From assembly GCA_017962615.1 (NCBI GenBank), contig JAGCUZ010000013.1:39277-103276 (forward strand): a stretch of DNA of 64,000 nt, written 5' to 3'. The stretch comes from Bacteroidales bacterium. Its GTDB lineage: Bacteria; Bacteroidota; Bacteroidia; Bacteroidales; P3. The notes under the pieces are model-generated. The model searched no databases and was not told the DNA's origin. It saw nothing but the letters and a program-made list of their open reading frames with translations. Shown in pieces: positions 42,606 to 50,785 of the stretch (its first letter is position 1; each line of letters begins with the position of its first letter). Position numbers and translations under genes: made by a program.

Positions 42606-42875
42606 ATGAAAGAAAAAGTAGGACAAGTGACCCCTGAAGAATGCAGCGAGATACAGCAGCTCTTCGAGCGCAGGAACGGTCTCAACGAACTGGCCAAAAT
42701 CCTCACACCCGACAACGACGCCCTTTATCAGAAGCTGGTGAAAGACATGGGTGAGACTGGCACCAAGTTCCAAAACTGGTGGGACCATATGGCACAGAAA
42801 TACAACTGGAAGAGCAGCCCTAACGGTCATTGGGAGATTAACTTCGACACATGCGAAATCTTTTTATCGGAATAA
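42606..42875 (+). CDS. small CXXX-system accessory protein
   Basis: An 89-residue helical protein (VTPEECSEIQQLFERRNGLN, then LYQKLVKDMGETGTKFQNWW). It fits the family I recall as CXXX repeat peptide modification system protein. Likely a leader-binding or complex-forming subunit of the maturase, as small helical proteins commonly are in radical SAM peptide systems; not shown here. Starts at ATG 42606 and ends 3 bp before tatA. Confidence 0.78.
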   Translation: MKEKVGQVTPEECSEIQQLFERRNGLNELAKILTPDNDALYQKLVKDMGETGTKFQNWWDHMAQKYNWKSSPNGHWEINFDTCEIFLSE

Positions 42876-42878
42876 GCC

Positions 42879-43106
42879 ATGAAACTGTTAGGAGTTATAG
42901 GCGGGTCTGAGATCATCGTCATCCTTCTGTTGGTGCTGGTGCTCTTCGGAGGCAAGAAAATTCCCGAGCTGATGCGAGGTCTGGGCAAAGGCGTGAAAGA
43001 GTACAAGAAAGCCATGAACGGCATTGAAGAAGAGGTGAACGGCACGCCACAAACAGAACAGACTGAACAGAAGGGAGAACCCAACAACACTGTCGTCTCT
43101 GACTGA
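42879..43106 (+). CDS. tatA: Tat translocase subunit TatA
   Basis: A 75-residue TatA/E: one membrane helix (about 10-23, [20 protein letters not shown]), the hinge FGGKKIPEL and the amphipathic helix [15 protein letters not shown], then a charged tail. Forms the pore for export of folded proteins. Its position directly after the peptide-modifying genes suggests export of the modified precursors. No TatB gene is present. Confidence 0.93.
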   Translation: MKLLGVIGGSEIIVILLLVLVLFGGKKIPELMRGLGKGVKEYKKAMNGIEEEVNGTPQTEQTEQKGEPNNTVVSD

Positions 43107-43111
43107 AAAAC

Positions 43112-43891
43112 ATGTCTGAGGGAAAGACATTCTGGGGACACCTTGAGGTGTTCCGCTGGCTGCTGATACGCTGCATCGTGGTGGTGTTTGGCCTTGCCGT
43201 TGCTGCATTCTGCTACAAAGACTTTGTCTTTGGTCAACTGATATTTGCGCCGTGCAACGCCGACTTCATCACCTACAAGCTGCTGTCACAGATAGGCCTG
43301 ACAGTGCAGGTGGGGCATATAGAGCTTATCAACATCAACCTTGCCTCGCAACTTATGACACACCTGAGCATCTCTTTCTACCTGGCTTTGGTGCTAGCGT
43401 TCCCATATCTGACGGTTGAGCTGTGGCTCTTCGTCAAGCCTGCACTCTATGCCAACGAGCGCAAGCCCGCCGTGGCGGCTGTACTGGCTTTCTTCTTCCA
43501 GTTCTTCCTCGGACTTTCATTGGCTTATTTCCTCATCTTCCCGCTCACGTTCAACTTCCTCGGCACCTATCAGGTAAGCCAACGTGTGGCCAACCAGATT
43601 TCCTTATCGTCCTATACCAGTACCTTCCTAAGTCTACTATTTATGATGGGATTGGTGTTCGAAATGCCCATAGTAGCCTATTTCTTTGCACGCATCGGCG
43701 TACTGAAGTCGTCGTTCTTGCGGCGAGGGCGCAAAGTGGCGGTGATTCTGGTGCTTGTAGCTGCAGCTTTCATCACGCCTAGCACCGATATATTCACCAT
43801 GTGCGTGGTGGCACTGCCGCTATGGCTGCTATATGAGTTCTCAATAGTAGTGGCCAGAAAGTCAGAGCCTCGCACTGAGACTGCCGCTTAA
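43112..43891 (+). CDS. tatC: Tat translocase subunit TatC
   Basis: A 259-residue TatC with six membrane helices. The signal-recognition start FWGHLEVFRWLLIR carries the conserved Glu region, and the late motif AFITPSTDIFTMCVVALPLW matches the TP-D block. TatC binds the twin-arginine signal; the four RR leaders at 38221-40395 are obvious clients. Last gene of the operon, followed by a terminator. Confidence 0.93.
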   Translation: MSEGKTFWGHLEVFRWLLIRCIVVVFGLAVAAFCYKDFVFGQLIFAPCNADFITYKLLSQIGLTVQVGHIELININLASQLMTHLSISFYLALVLAFPYLTVELWLFVKPALYANERKPAVAAVLAFFFQFFLGLSLAYFLIFPLTFNFLGTYQVSQRVANQISLSSYTSTFLSLLFMMGLVFEMPIVAYFFARIGVLKSSFLRRGRKVAVILVLVAAAFITPSTDIFTMCVVALPLWLLYEFSIVVARKSEPRTETAA

Positions 43892-43921
43892 CTAACTGTT
43901 GTAATACATATCTAAACCCGA

Positions 43922-43959
43922 GAGACGTGTCTCCATATAGAACACGCCTCTTATTTTTT
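43922..43959 (+). terminator. terminator of the CXXX-Tat operon
   Basis: GAGACGTGT (43922-43930) pairs with ACACGCCTC (43942-43950) with one mismatch, followed by TTATTTTTTAT. It lies 31 bp past the tatC stop. Confidence 0.75.
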
Positions 43960-44051
43960 ATGATACCCAAAACTTTGCATTGCAACAACCTGCCACAAAA
44001 AGCTTTTTTTATTATAGTACAAAATAAGTTTGGGCTTTATGCGTTATGGTA

Positions 44052-44215
44052 AGAAACTGTTTTGATTTTATCCAATGTATTTCTTATGCCATATAACCGG
44101 CGCTTTTTTCACGGTTCCTCGGTCACAATGGAACCCCATTGCTCCCTCAGTACCACGAAAAAATCTCTCGTCTATATGTCCAATAAATCTCATTGACAAA
44201 ATCAAAACAGTTTCT
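44052..44215. mobile_element. MITE-like element or insertion-sequence remnant
   Basis: A 164-bp element bounded by inverted repeats: 44052-44076 (AGAAACTGTTTTGATTTT...) and 44192-44215, matching at about 22 positions. Terminal AGAAACTGTTTT resembles ends of insertion sequences common in Prevotella and Bacteroides, from memory. A minus-strand open frame inside reads HIDERFFRGTEGAMGFH, too short for a transposase. No clear target-site duplication is visible. Confidence 0.65.
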
Positions 44216-44226
44216 AAAATATCGTG

Positions 44227-45645
44227 ATGAAAACGGTGTGCATAATGGGGGGAGGCCTTGGGGGCCTCATGACGGGTGCCCTGCTGGCCCAGGAGGGCTA
44301 CCGTGTGACGGTGTTGGAGAAGAACGGCATCATTGGTGGCGGCCTGCAAAGCTTCTGCCGCGGCGGTTACCTGTTCGACACCGGGATGCACATCTTCGGC
44401 GGCATGGGTGCCGACGGACAGCTGCGCCGCATCTGCCGCCACCTGGGCATAGAGGAGCGTGTGGAGGTTGAGCCGTGCCACGTGGCGCTGCTCAATGCCG
44501 ACACCGGCGAACGCATCACACACACCACCGACTGCCACTCGCCGCTTATTGACCTCCTGCGCGGCATAGCGGCACAGGAGCCGGTATATGCCCTGCGTCC
44601 CACACCCGACGATTTCACCCCGCCCGACATCACCCTGACAGCCAAGCAACTTATTGACGAGACCGACGACCAGCCCGAGCTGAAGGCTGCTATGGCCAGC
44701 CTCGCGCTCTTCTACGGTGGCCGCGACGACAGTCCCGCCCTGCTGCACGCGCTCATAAGCTGCGCACACATCGACGGCACATACACTTTCAAGGTCGGCA
44801 GCCTGGGCTTTGCCAAGCTGCTGGCCGGCATCATCGAAGAGGCTGGCGGCGAGGTGCACTGCGGCGAGGCGGTGACCTCCATCGAGACCTCGGGGCGCGA
44901 GGTGAGCGCCGTGCGCACGGCAACGGCCGTATACACCGCCGACCATTACGTGAACGACATGCCCGTGGCCCGCCTATTGGAGCTGACGCCTGCGGACGCT
45001 TTCGCGCCTGCCTTCCGCTGCCGCATAGGCTCGGCACCTTACAGCATGTCGGCCATGACGCTCTTCATAGGCCTCAAGCCGCGCAGCCTGCGCTACAGTA
45101 GCGAGGCCTGCCTTGCGCTGCGCGACGGCATCGACCCATGGCACATGGACGATTGCACGGAGGAGCTGTGGCCCAATGCGCTGTTTGCCATCGCCAGCGA
45201 GGACGCTGAGAATACAGGCTTTGCAAACACCATCACCGCCGTATGCCCGATGAAGTATGATTATGTGCAGCGGTGGGAGAACAGCATAACAGGGCACCGG
45301 CCCGACGAATACTACCGCTGGAAGGAGCGCATGGTGCAGCAGGCGCTTGCAATGACAGAGACGATATATCCGCAGCTCAAAGAGGCCATAGCCTTCGTCG
45401 ACGCGGGCACGCCGCTCACCATACGCGACTACTACGGCACGCCGCGCGGCGCCATGTACGGCCTGCACCGCAGCAGCATCAACCCCATGCAGTCGTCGCT
45501 GTCGACACGCACGCGCCTCGGCAACCTGTACCTCACGGGGCAGGACGTGAACTTCCACGGCCTACTGGGCACGTCGCTGACCGCCATACTGACGGCCGAA
45601 GCCATAGTGGGCCGCAATGTAATTATGAATAAGTTGATATGTTGA
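44227..45645 (+). CDS. FAD-dependent phytoene-desaturase-like oxidoreductase
   Basis: A 472-residue flavoenzyme. The FAD-binding motif KTVCIMGGGLGGLMTGALLA is at the N-terminus, with the Glu of VTVLEKNGIIGGG ending the Rossmann strand, and the C-terminal FAD site YLTGQDVNFHGLLGTSLTA. I use ATG 44227 rather than GTG 44224. Similar proteins occur in flexirubin-type clusters and may desaturate or oxidise the pigment. It resumes pathway-type genes after the island. Confidence 0.85.
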   Translation: MKTVCIMGGGLGGLMTGALLAQEGYRVTVLEKNGIIGGGLQSFCRGGYLFDTGMHIFGGMGADGQLRRICRHLGIEERVEVEPCHVALLNADTGERITHTTDCHSPLIDLLRGIAAQEPVYALRPTPDDFTPPDITLTAKQLIDETDDQPELKAAMASLALFYGGRDDSPALLHALISCAHIDGTYTFKVGSLGFAKLLAGIIEEAGGEVHCGEAVTSIETSGREVSAVRTATAVYTADHYVNDMPVARLLELTPADAFAPAFRCRIGSAPYSMSAMTLFIGLKPRSLRYSSEACLALRDGIDPWHMDDCTEELWPNALFAIASEDAENTGFANTITAVCPMKYDYVQRWENSITGHRPDEYYRWKERMVQQALAMTETIYPQLKEAIAFVDAGTPLTIRDYYGTPRGAMYGLHRSSINPMQSSLSTRTRLGNLYLTGQDVNFHGLLGTSLTAILTAEAIVGRNVIMNKLIC

Positions 45646-45668
45646 TATGTTGATATGTTTAATGTGAA
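45626..45668. repeat. GTTGATAT short tandem repeats
   Basis: GTTGATATGTTGATATGTTG is the reverse complement of the repeat unit before the carrier-protein genes at 22449 and 26163. The first copies overlap the end of the oxidoreductase gene. Confidence 0.7.
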
Positions 45669-45690
45669 ACTGATAATTTAAAACTAAAAT

Positions 45691-46995
45691 ATGACCGAAA
45701 CAATAAAGATGAAACTCATATATCCGCGCTGGAAGAAGCTGCCCGGACAGACGACATTCAACCTGCCGCCCCACGGGCCCGTGGCCTATGCCGCCACGCT
45801 GCCGGAGTATGTGGACATCGACTTCGTGGACGAGAACGTGGAAGAGCTCAACTTCGACGACCCGTGCGACATCGTCGCCCTCTCGACCATGCTCTCCACG
45901 CAGGTGAAGCGCGCATGGGAGATTGCCGACGAATACCACCGCCGCGGCAAGACGGTGCTTGCCGGCGGCATCAGCGCCATGCTGCACGCCGAGGAGTTTG
46001 TGAAGCATGTGGACAGCCTCTTCCTCGGCGAGAGCGAAGGACGCTCGGAGCAGGCGCTCATAGACTGGAAAGAGGGCAAACTCAAGAAGGTGTACAACTT
46101 CATGGGCAAACAGCCCCCAATAGAGAGTGTGGGACCATGCCGCCGCGACCTATACAAGCGCGACCTCTACAACCACAAAGGGGTGCAGATGGTAGACCTG
46201 TTCCACGCGTCGCGCGGCTGCCGCTTCAGCTGCTATCCCTGCGCCGTGAGCTACCTGGGCGGCCGCAAGTTCCGCCCGCGCCCAATCGACAAGGTGGTGG
46301 AGGACATGGCCGCCATCGACAACAACCGCCTCTTCATCGTCGACAACTCGCTGGCGCAGGACAAGGAATGGGAGAAAGAGCTGTTCCGCGCCATAGCGCC
46401 GCTGAAGAAGAAGTGGATAAGCCACACCATAGAGGACGACCCCGAGGTGCTCGACCTCGCCGCCAAGGCCGGCGCGTGGTACGTGTACCAGGCAGTATAC
46501 GACACCTCGGACTACATCAAGGAGCGCGTCCGCCGCTACCACGACAACGGCATAGGCGTGGAAGGCACCATCCTGCTGGGACTCGACAACCAGACCGTCG
46601 ACGACTGCAAGCGCCTCATCGACTTCCTTGGCGAGATAGACCTCGACCTGGCCGAGTTCACCATCATGACCCCCTTCCCGCACACCAAAGCCTACGACGA
46701 CTACCTGCGCCAGGGCCGCATCTTCGACTTCGACTGGGACCACTACAACGCCGGCCAGGTCGTGTTCAAGCCCGCACAGATGACCCCCGACGAGTTGCAG
46801 GGCGTGTACGAATACGCATGGCAGAGCTTCTACGCCAGCGAGACGCAGGAGTCGAAAATGTTCCGCCTGTTCTGCAACGTAGCCCTGCGCGAGATGAACG
46901 AAGGCACCTACCGCCCTCGCAACCGCGCCCTCGCCAACAAGAGCTTCGGCAAGGAGGTGGACCGCACAGTAAAGACACATCAGAATGCGTTCTGA
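45691..46995 (+). CDS. B12-binding radical SAM enzyme
   Basis: A 434-residue enzyme. Residues about 1-150 resemble a cobalamin-binding domain (PCDIVALSTMLSTQVKRAWE, KTVLAGGISAML), though the DXHXXG motif is not evident. The radical SAM cluster motif is Cys177-X3-Cys181-X2-Cys184 in SRGCRFSCYPCAV. A later stretch, GIGVEGTILLGLDNQTVDD and FTIMTPFPHTKAYD, matches B12-type radical SAM methyltransferases and cyclases. It may methylate or rearrange the pigment. Starts at ATG 45691 or 45709. Confidence 0.85.
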   Translation: MTETIKMKLIYPRWKKLPGQTTFNLPPHGPVAYAATLPEYVDIDFVDENVEELNFDDPCDIVALSTMLSTQVKRAWEIADEYHRRGKTVLAGGISAMLHAEEFVKHVDSLFLGESEGRSEQALIDWKEGKLKKVYNFMGKQPPIESVGPCRRDLYKRDLYNHKGVQMVDLFHASRGCRFSCYPCAVSYLGGRKFRPRPIDKVVEDMAAIDNNRLFIVDNSLAQDKEWEKELFRAIAPLKKKWISHTIEDDPEVLDLAAKAGAWYVYQAVYDTSDYIKERVRRYHDNGIGVEGTILLGLDNQTVDDCKRLIDFLGEIDLDLAEFTIMTPFPHTKAYDDYLRQGRIFDFDWDHYNAGQVVFKPAQMTPDELQGVYEYAWQSFYASETQESKMFRLFCNVALREMNEGTYRPRNRALANKSFGKEVDRTVKTHQNAF

Positions 46996-47040
46996 CGTTG
47001 ATAAGTTGATATGTTTAATGTTGATATGTTATTTGCGTCA

Positions 47041-47085
47041 ACCCTCTATCGCATCTATCACTTCTATCGCCTCTATTAATCTCAA
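47041..47085. repeat. TCTATCGCATCTAT short repeats
   Basis: CTATCGCATCTATCACTTCT and variants fill the gap. The same unit fills the gaps at 48270-48325 and 50743-50782, so three neighbouring intergenic gaps share it. Confidence 0.7.
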
Positions 47086-47088
47086 AAT

Positions 47089-47460
47089 ATGAAAGTTTCA
47101 CCAAAATACTACGACGAGCAGTTCCCATTCCTCGGTGAATGGGATATGGAGTCGCTCTGCGGCCTCAAGATACGCGAGGCTGACGGCAGGACCTACGTCA
47201 TCGTCACCGAACTATATCAGGAAAACCCCGGCACCTCGGTGACCTACGCCGGCGAGAAGCTGCTGCAACAGATATGCGACGCCAAGAAGCTGAATCCCGC
47301 CGCCGTCACCTACATAGAGTGCAACCCCGACACCAACTCTAAGCTGTCGTTCTACGACGAGGAGTATTTCAAAGTGGACTTCAACGCCGACCAGCAGCAC
47401 CGCTACCGCCGGCTGGAGAGCGAAGACGTGAAGAAAATCCTAAGCCAATGCGGAGAATAG
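47089..47460 (+). CDS. small protein of unknown function
   Basis: A 123-residue soluble protein without signal peptide (VSPKYYDEQFPFLGEWDMES, then ADGRTYVIVTELYQENPGTS and SKLSFYDEEYFKVDFNADQQ). It looks alpha/beta but matches nothing I recall. It overlaps the esterase gene by 13 bp, so the two are translationally coupled, and lies inside the second pathway block. Confidence 0.7.
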   Translation: MKVSPKYYDEQFPFLGEWDMESLCGLKIREADGRTYVIVTELYQENPGTSVTYAGEKLLQQICDAKKLNPAAVTYIECNPDTNSKLSFYDEEYFKVDFNADQQHRYRRLESEDVKKILSQCGE

Positions 47461-48269
47461 CAGTTCTTTTGTTCCTGTGTGCCGCGCTGTGCGGCGAGGC
47501 GAGGCTCCAGACGGTGGTAGACCTCGTGGGCACCACGGCCACACTGGAATGCTATGCCGACAAGGATCCCGGCACGGCGCCCTGCGTCGTAGTGTGCCCT
47601 GGGGGCAGCTACTGCTGGCTGGACTACGAGCATGAGGGCGTGGAGGTCGCCAAATGGCTGCAGAGCCAGGGCTTCAACGCCTACGTGCTGCGCTACCGCG
47701 TGGCGGGATGGTGGGCGTGGGCCACACACTACAGGCTGCTGTTCCGGGGACACCAATACCCCGACCCGCTCGTGGACGCGAAGGCTGCCGTGGGCTACCT
47801 GCGCGACTCGCTGCACGCACGGCACATAGGCTTCATGGGGTTCTCCGCCGGAGGGCACCTGACCATGCTTGCGGCACTGAACATACCGAACATAGAATGG
47901 GCTGCGCCCATCTACCCCGTGGTGAGCATGAGTGAGGACTGCACGCACCGCCGCTCGCGCCGCGCACTACTCGGAGAATACGGCAAGGGAAACGCCGACC
48001 TGCGGGACTCGCTGTCCATAGAGCGACGCATCACTGCGGCCTGCCCGCCGGTGTTCCTGGTGAACTGCGTGGACGACCCTGTGGTGGACTACCGCAACTC
48101 CGTGCTTCTCGACAAGGCGCTGACGGAACGGGGCATCCCTCACACTTACATACAGTACAAGACAGGAGGCCACGGCTTCGGCGTGCGCAAAGACAAGGGC
48201 ACAACGGAATGCCAGCAATGGCCCGGCGAGTTCCTCCGCTGGCTCAACTCTATAAGCTATAAACAATAA
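47448..48269 (+). CDS. secreted alpha/beta hydrolase, esterase type
   Basis: A 273-residue serine hydrolase with a short signal peptide (IAVLLFLCAALCGEA). The oxyanion segment is VVCPGGSYCWLDYEHEG, the nucleophile elbow GFSAGG, the acid probably Asp in VNCVDDPVVDY and the His in GGHGFGV. The arrangement resembles xylan/acetyl esterases. In this setting it may trim acyl groups from the lipid-linked product or from surface glycans. Confidence 0.85.
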   Translation: MRRIAVLLFLCAALCGEARLQTVVDLVGTTATLECYADKDPGTAPCVVVCPGGSYCWLDYEHEGVEVAKWLQSQGFNAYVLRYRVAGWWAWATHYRLLFRGHQYPDPLVDAKAAVGYLRDSLHARHIGFMGFSAGGHLTMLAALNIPNIEWAAPIYPVVSMSEDCTHRRSRRALLGEYGKGNADLRDSLSIERRITAACPPVFLVNCVDDPVVDYRNSVLLDKALTERGIPHTYIQYKTGGHGFGVRKDKGTTECQQWPGEFLRWLNSISYKQ

Positions 48270-48330
48270 CCCTATCGCATCTATTTTATCTATCCAATCT
48301 ATCGCATCTATAACACTATAACCATTCACT

Positions 48331-49626
48331 ATGGACATCGAATTCCAATCGCCCGAAGAAATCAAGGCCTTTCAGGAGCAGAAGCTTCACGAGGCACTGA
48401 AATACCTCGCCGCCAACTCGCCCTACTACCGGCGCATGTTTGGCAGCTACGGCATCGACATCAACAAGATACAGCACCTCGAAGACCTCGTGAAGATACC
48501 ATTCACTGAGAAGAAAGACCTGCAGCTCTTCAACGAGGACTTCCTCTGCTGCCCGAAGGCGAAAATCATTGACTACATAACCACCAGCGGCACCCTTGGC
48601 GACCCCGTGACATTCGGCTGCACGGAGCGCGACCTGCAAAGGCTGGCCTACAACGAGAAGAAGAGCTTCGAGTGCGCCGGACTCCATGCCGGCAACATAG
48701 TGCAGCTGATGACCACCCTCGACAAACGCTTCATGGCCGGCCTGGCCTACTTCCTGGGACTGCGCGAGATGGGCGCGTCGGTGATACGCGTTGGCAACGG
48801 CATCCCCGAGCTGCAATGGGACACCATACGCCGCATACAGCCCGACACGGTGATGTGCGTTCCCTCGTTCATCCTCAAGCTTATACAATATGCCGAGGAG
48901 CACGGCATCGACTATCGCCACTCGTCGGTGAAGAGGGTGATAGGCATCGGCGAGGGACTGCGCGAGCAGAACTTCGAGCTCAACCTGCTGGGGCAGCGCA
49001 TACACGACCGCTGGCCCGAGGCGCAGCTGTTTGCCACCTACTCGTCGACCGAGATGGGCGCCACCTTCAGCGAATGCCCCTACGGCGCGGGAGGACATGT
49101 GCACCCCGAGCTGATAATCGTCGAGATAATAGGCGACGACGACATGCCGGTGCCCGACGGACAGCCCGGCGAGATAGTGGTGACCACCCTCGGCGTGGAG
49201 GGCATGCCGCTGCTGCGTTTCCGCACAGGCGACATAGCGTCGCGGCGCACCGAGCCATGCCGCTGCGGACGCAACTCCTACAGGCTCACGCCACTCATAG
49301 GCCGCAAGAACAACATGATCAAGCTGAAGGGCACCACACTGTACCCTCCGGCCATCAACGACGTGCTCGACAACACCGAGTACATAGCCAACTACGTAAT
49401 CGAGGTCTCTACCAACGACACCGGCACCGACGAGGTGCTTGTGAAAGTTGGCCTTAAAGGCGAGCCGCCCGTAGACCCCGTGAAAGAGCTGAAAGACCGT
49501 TTCCGCTCGCGCATACGCGTAGCTCCGCAGATAGTGGTGCTGCCGTGCAGCGAGATCGAGGCCATAAACCACCCTCAGAACAGCCGCAAACCCGTAAAGT
49601 TCATCGACCTTAGACGCAAACCATGA
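48331..49626 (+). CDS. adenylate-forming ligase, phenylacetate-CoA ligase type
   Basis: A 431-residue acyl-activating enzyme. The ATP-binding loop is TTSGTLGDPV, followed by YSSTEMGATFSECP and the TGDIASRRTEPCRCGRNSYR hinge region; the C-terminal lid has GRKNNMIKLKGTTLYPPAI. Phenylacetate-CoA-type ligases in flexirubin and aryl-polyene clusters load an aryl acid such as p-coumarate, which would fit the ammonia-lyase at 16490. Overlaps the acyltransferase gene by 4 bp. Confidence 0.88.
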   Translation: MDIEFQSPEEIKAFQEQKLHEALKYLAANSPYYRRMFGSYGIDINKIQHLEDLVKIPFTEKKDLQLFNEDFLCCPKAKIIDYITTSGTLGDPVTFGCTERDLQRLAYNEKKSFECAGLHAGNIVQLMTTLDKRFMAGLAYFLGLREMGASVIRVGNGIPELQWDTIRRIQPDTVMCVPSFILKLIQYAEEHGIDYRHSSVKRVIGIGEGLREQNFELNLLGQRIHDRWPEAQLFATYSSTEMGATFSECPYGAGGHVHPELIIVEIIGDDDMPVPDGQPGEIVVTTLGVEGMPLLRFRTGDIASRRTEPCRCGRNSYRLTPLIGRKNNMIKLKGTTLYPPAINDVLDNTEYIANYVIEVSTNDTGTDEVLVKVGLKGEPPVDPVKELKDRFRSRIRVAPQIVVLPCSEIEAINHPQNSRKPVKFIDLRRKP

Positions 49627-50738
49627 TATCATCCGAATTTGACGACATACGCCCCTACACCGACGCCGAGTTGCCCGAGGTGCTGCGCAAGGCGACGGCC
49701 ATGCCGTCGTTTACACGCGTAGCCTCCTTCCTGTTCCCCGGCACACCCGTGCAGCAGACCGCACAGAGGCTCATCAACAGCCGCAGCGTCGACGAGCTGC
49801 AACTCACGCTGATGAAGGAACTGCTGGAGAGGATAATGGCCGAGAGCATCACCGAGTTCACCTTCTCGGGACTGGAGAATATCAGTCCCTCAGAACCTCA
49901 CCTCTTCATATCCAATCACCGCGACATCACCCTCGACGCCTTCCTGCTGCAATACATACTGCGCCTCAACGGCCACAGCACATGCTATATCACCTTCGGC
50001 GCCAACCTCATGGAGGAGCCGCTGCTTACCGAGCTGGGGCGCTGTAACAAGATGTTCCGCGTGGAGCGCGGAGGCTCAAGAGCCGAGTTCTACAAAGCCC
50101 TCATGCACCTGTCGCGGTTCATACGCCACGTGGTGTGCGAGGAGCGCGAGTCGCTGTGGACGGCGCAGCGCAACGGACGCACCAAGGACGGCCTCGACCG
50201 CACCGACCCAGCACTGCTCAAGATGCTGGCCCACAGCTCGCCCCTGCCGCCCGCCGAGGCTTTGGCCGAGCTCAATATTGTCCCCATAGCGGTATCCTAC
50301 GAGTGGGAGCCTTGCGACATACTCAAAGCCATGGAACTCAGCGCCACCGCCGCCTCGGGCGAGTATCACAAGCGTCCGGGCGAGGACCTTGCCAGCGTCG
50401 TTGAGGGACTGCGTGCACCCAAAGGCCGCGTGCATATAAGCATCTGCAAGACCCTCGATGCAGACGCCTTGTCGTCATGCCGCGACTCCGCTGGTACCAC
50501 GGCCTTCTACGAGCAGGCTGCCAGCCTTATAGACCGCCGCATAATAAGCGGTTACCGCCTGTGGCCCAACAACTACATAGCCCACGACCTGCGCAGCGGC
50601 TCACAGCAGTTTGCCAACAGCTACACCGACGACCAGCGGCGACAATTTGAGCAACGCACAACTATGCTCAGCAAAGACGCACTGCGTCCCTTCCTCGACA
50701 TCTACGCCAACCCCGTGGATTCCCTCAAACTAATTTAA
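49623..50738 (+). CDS. PlsC-type acyltransferase
   Basis: A 371-residue lipid acyltransferase. The catalytic HX4D is NHRDITLDAF, followed by a VERGGSRAEFYKALMHLSRF acceptor-site region rather than the usual FPEGTRS. It may attach an acyl or polyene chain to a glycerolipid. Coupled to the ligase by an ATGA overlap, which suggests the ligase and acyltransferase act in sequence. Confidence 0.83.
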   Translation: MISSEFDDIRPYTDAELPEVLRKATAMPSFTRVASFLFPGTPVQQTAQRLINSRSVDELQLTLMKELLERIMAESITEFTFSGLENISPSEPHLFISNHRDITLDAFLLQYILRLNGHSTCYITFGANLMEEPLLTELGRCNKMFRVERGGSRAEFYKALMHLSRFIRHVVCEERESLWTAQRNGRTKDGLDRTDPALLKMLAHSSPLPPAEALAELNIVPIAVSYEWEPCDILKAMELSATAASGEYHKRPGEDLASVVEGLRAPKGRVHISICKTLDADALSSCRDSAGTTAFYEQAASLIDRRIISGYRLWPNNYIAHDLRSGSQQFANSYTDDQRRQFEQRTTMLSKDALRPFLDIYANPVDSLKLI

Positions 50739-50785
50739 AAACGCGTCAGCATCTATCACATCTATCGTATCTATAATCTCAAAAT

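Larger units (their letters stand above)
43892..44226. other. gap at right edge of island
   Basis: 335 bp without a gene: a terminator (43922-43959), AT-rich sequence, and the MITE-like element 44052-44215 that reaches to 11 bp before the oxidoreductase start. Confidence 0.6.

Noticed and set aside
48316-49632. 438-residue minus-strand frame across the ligase gene
   Set aside because: Antisense to a clear adenylate-forming enzyme; composition (Val/Ala/His/Tyr rich) is that of codon shadows.
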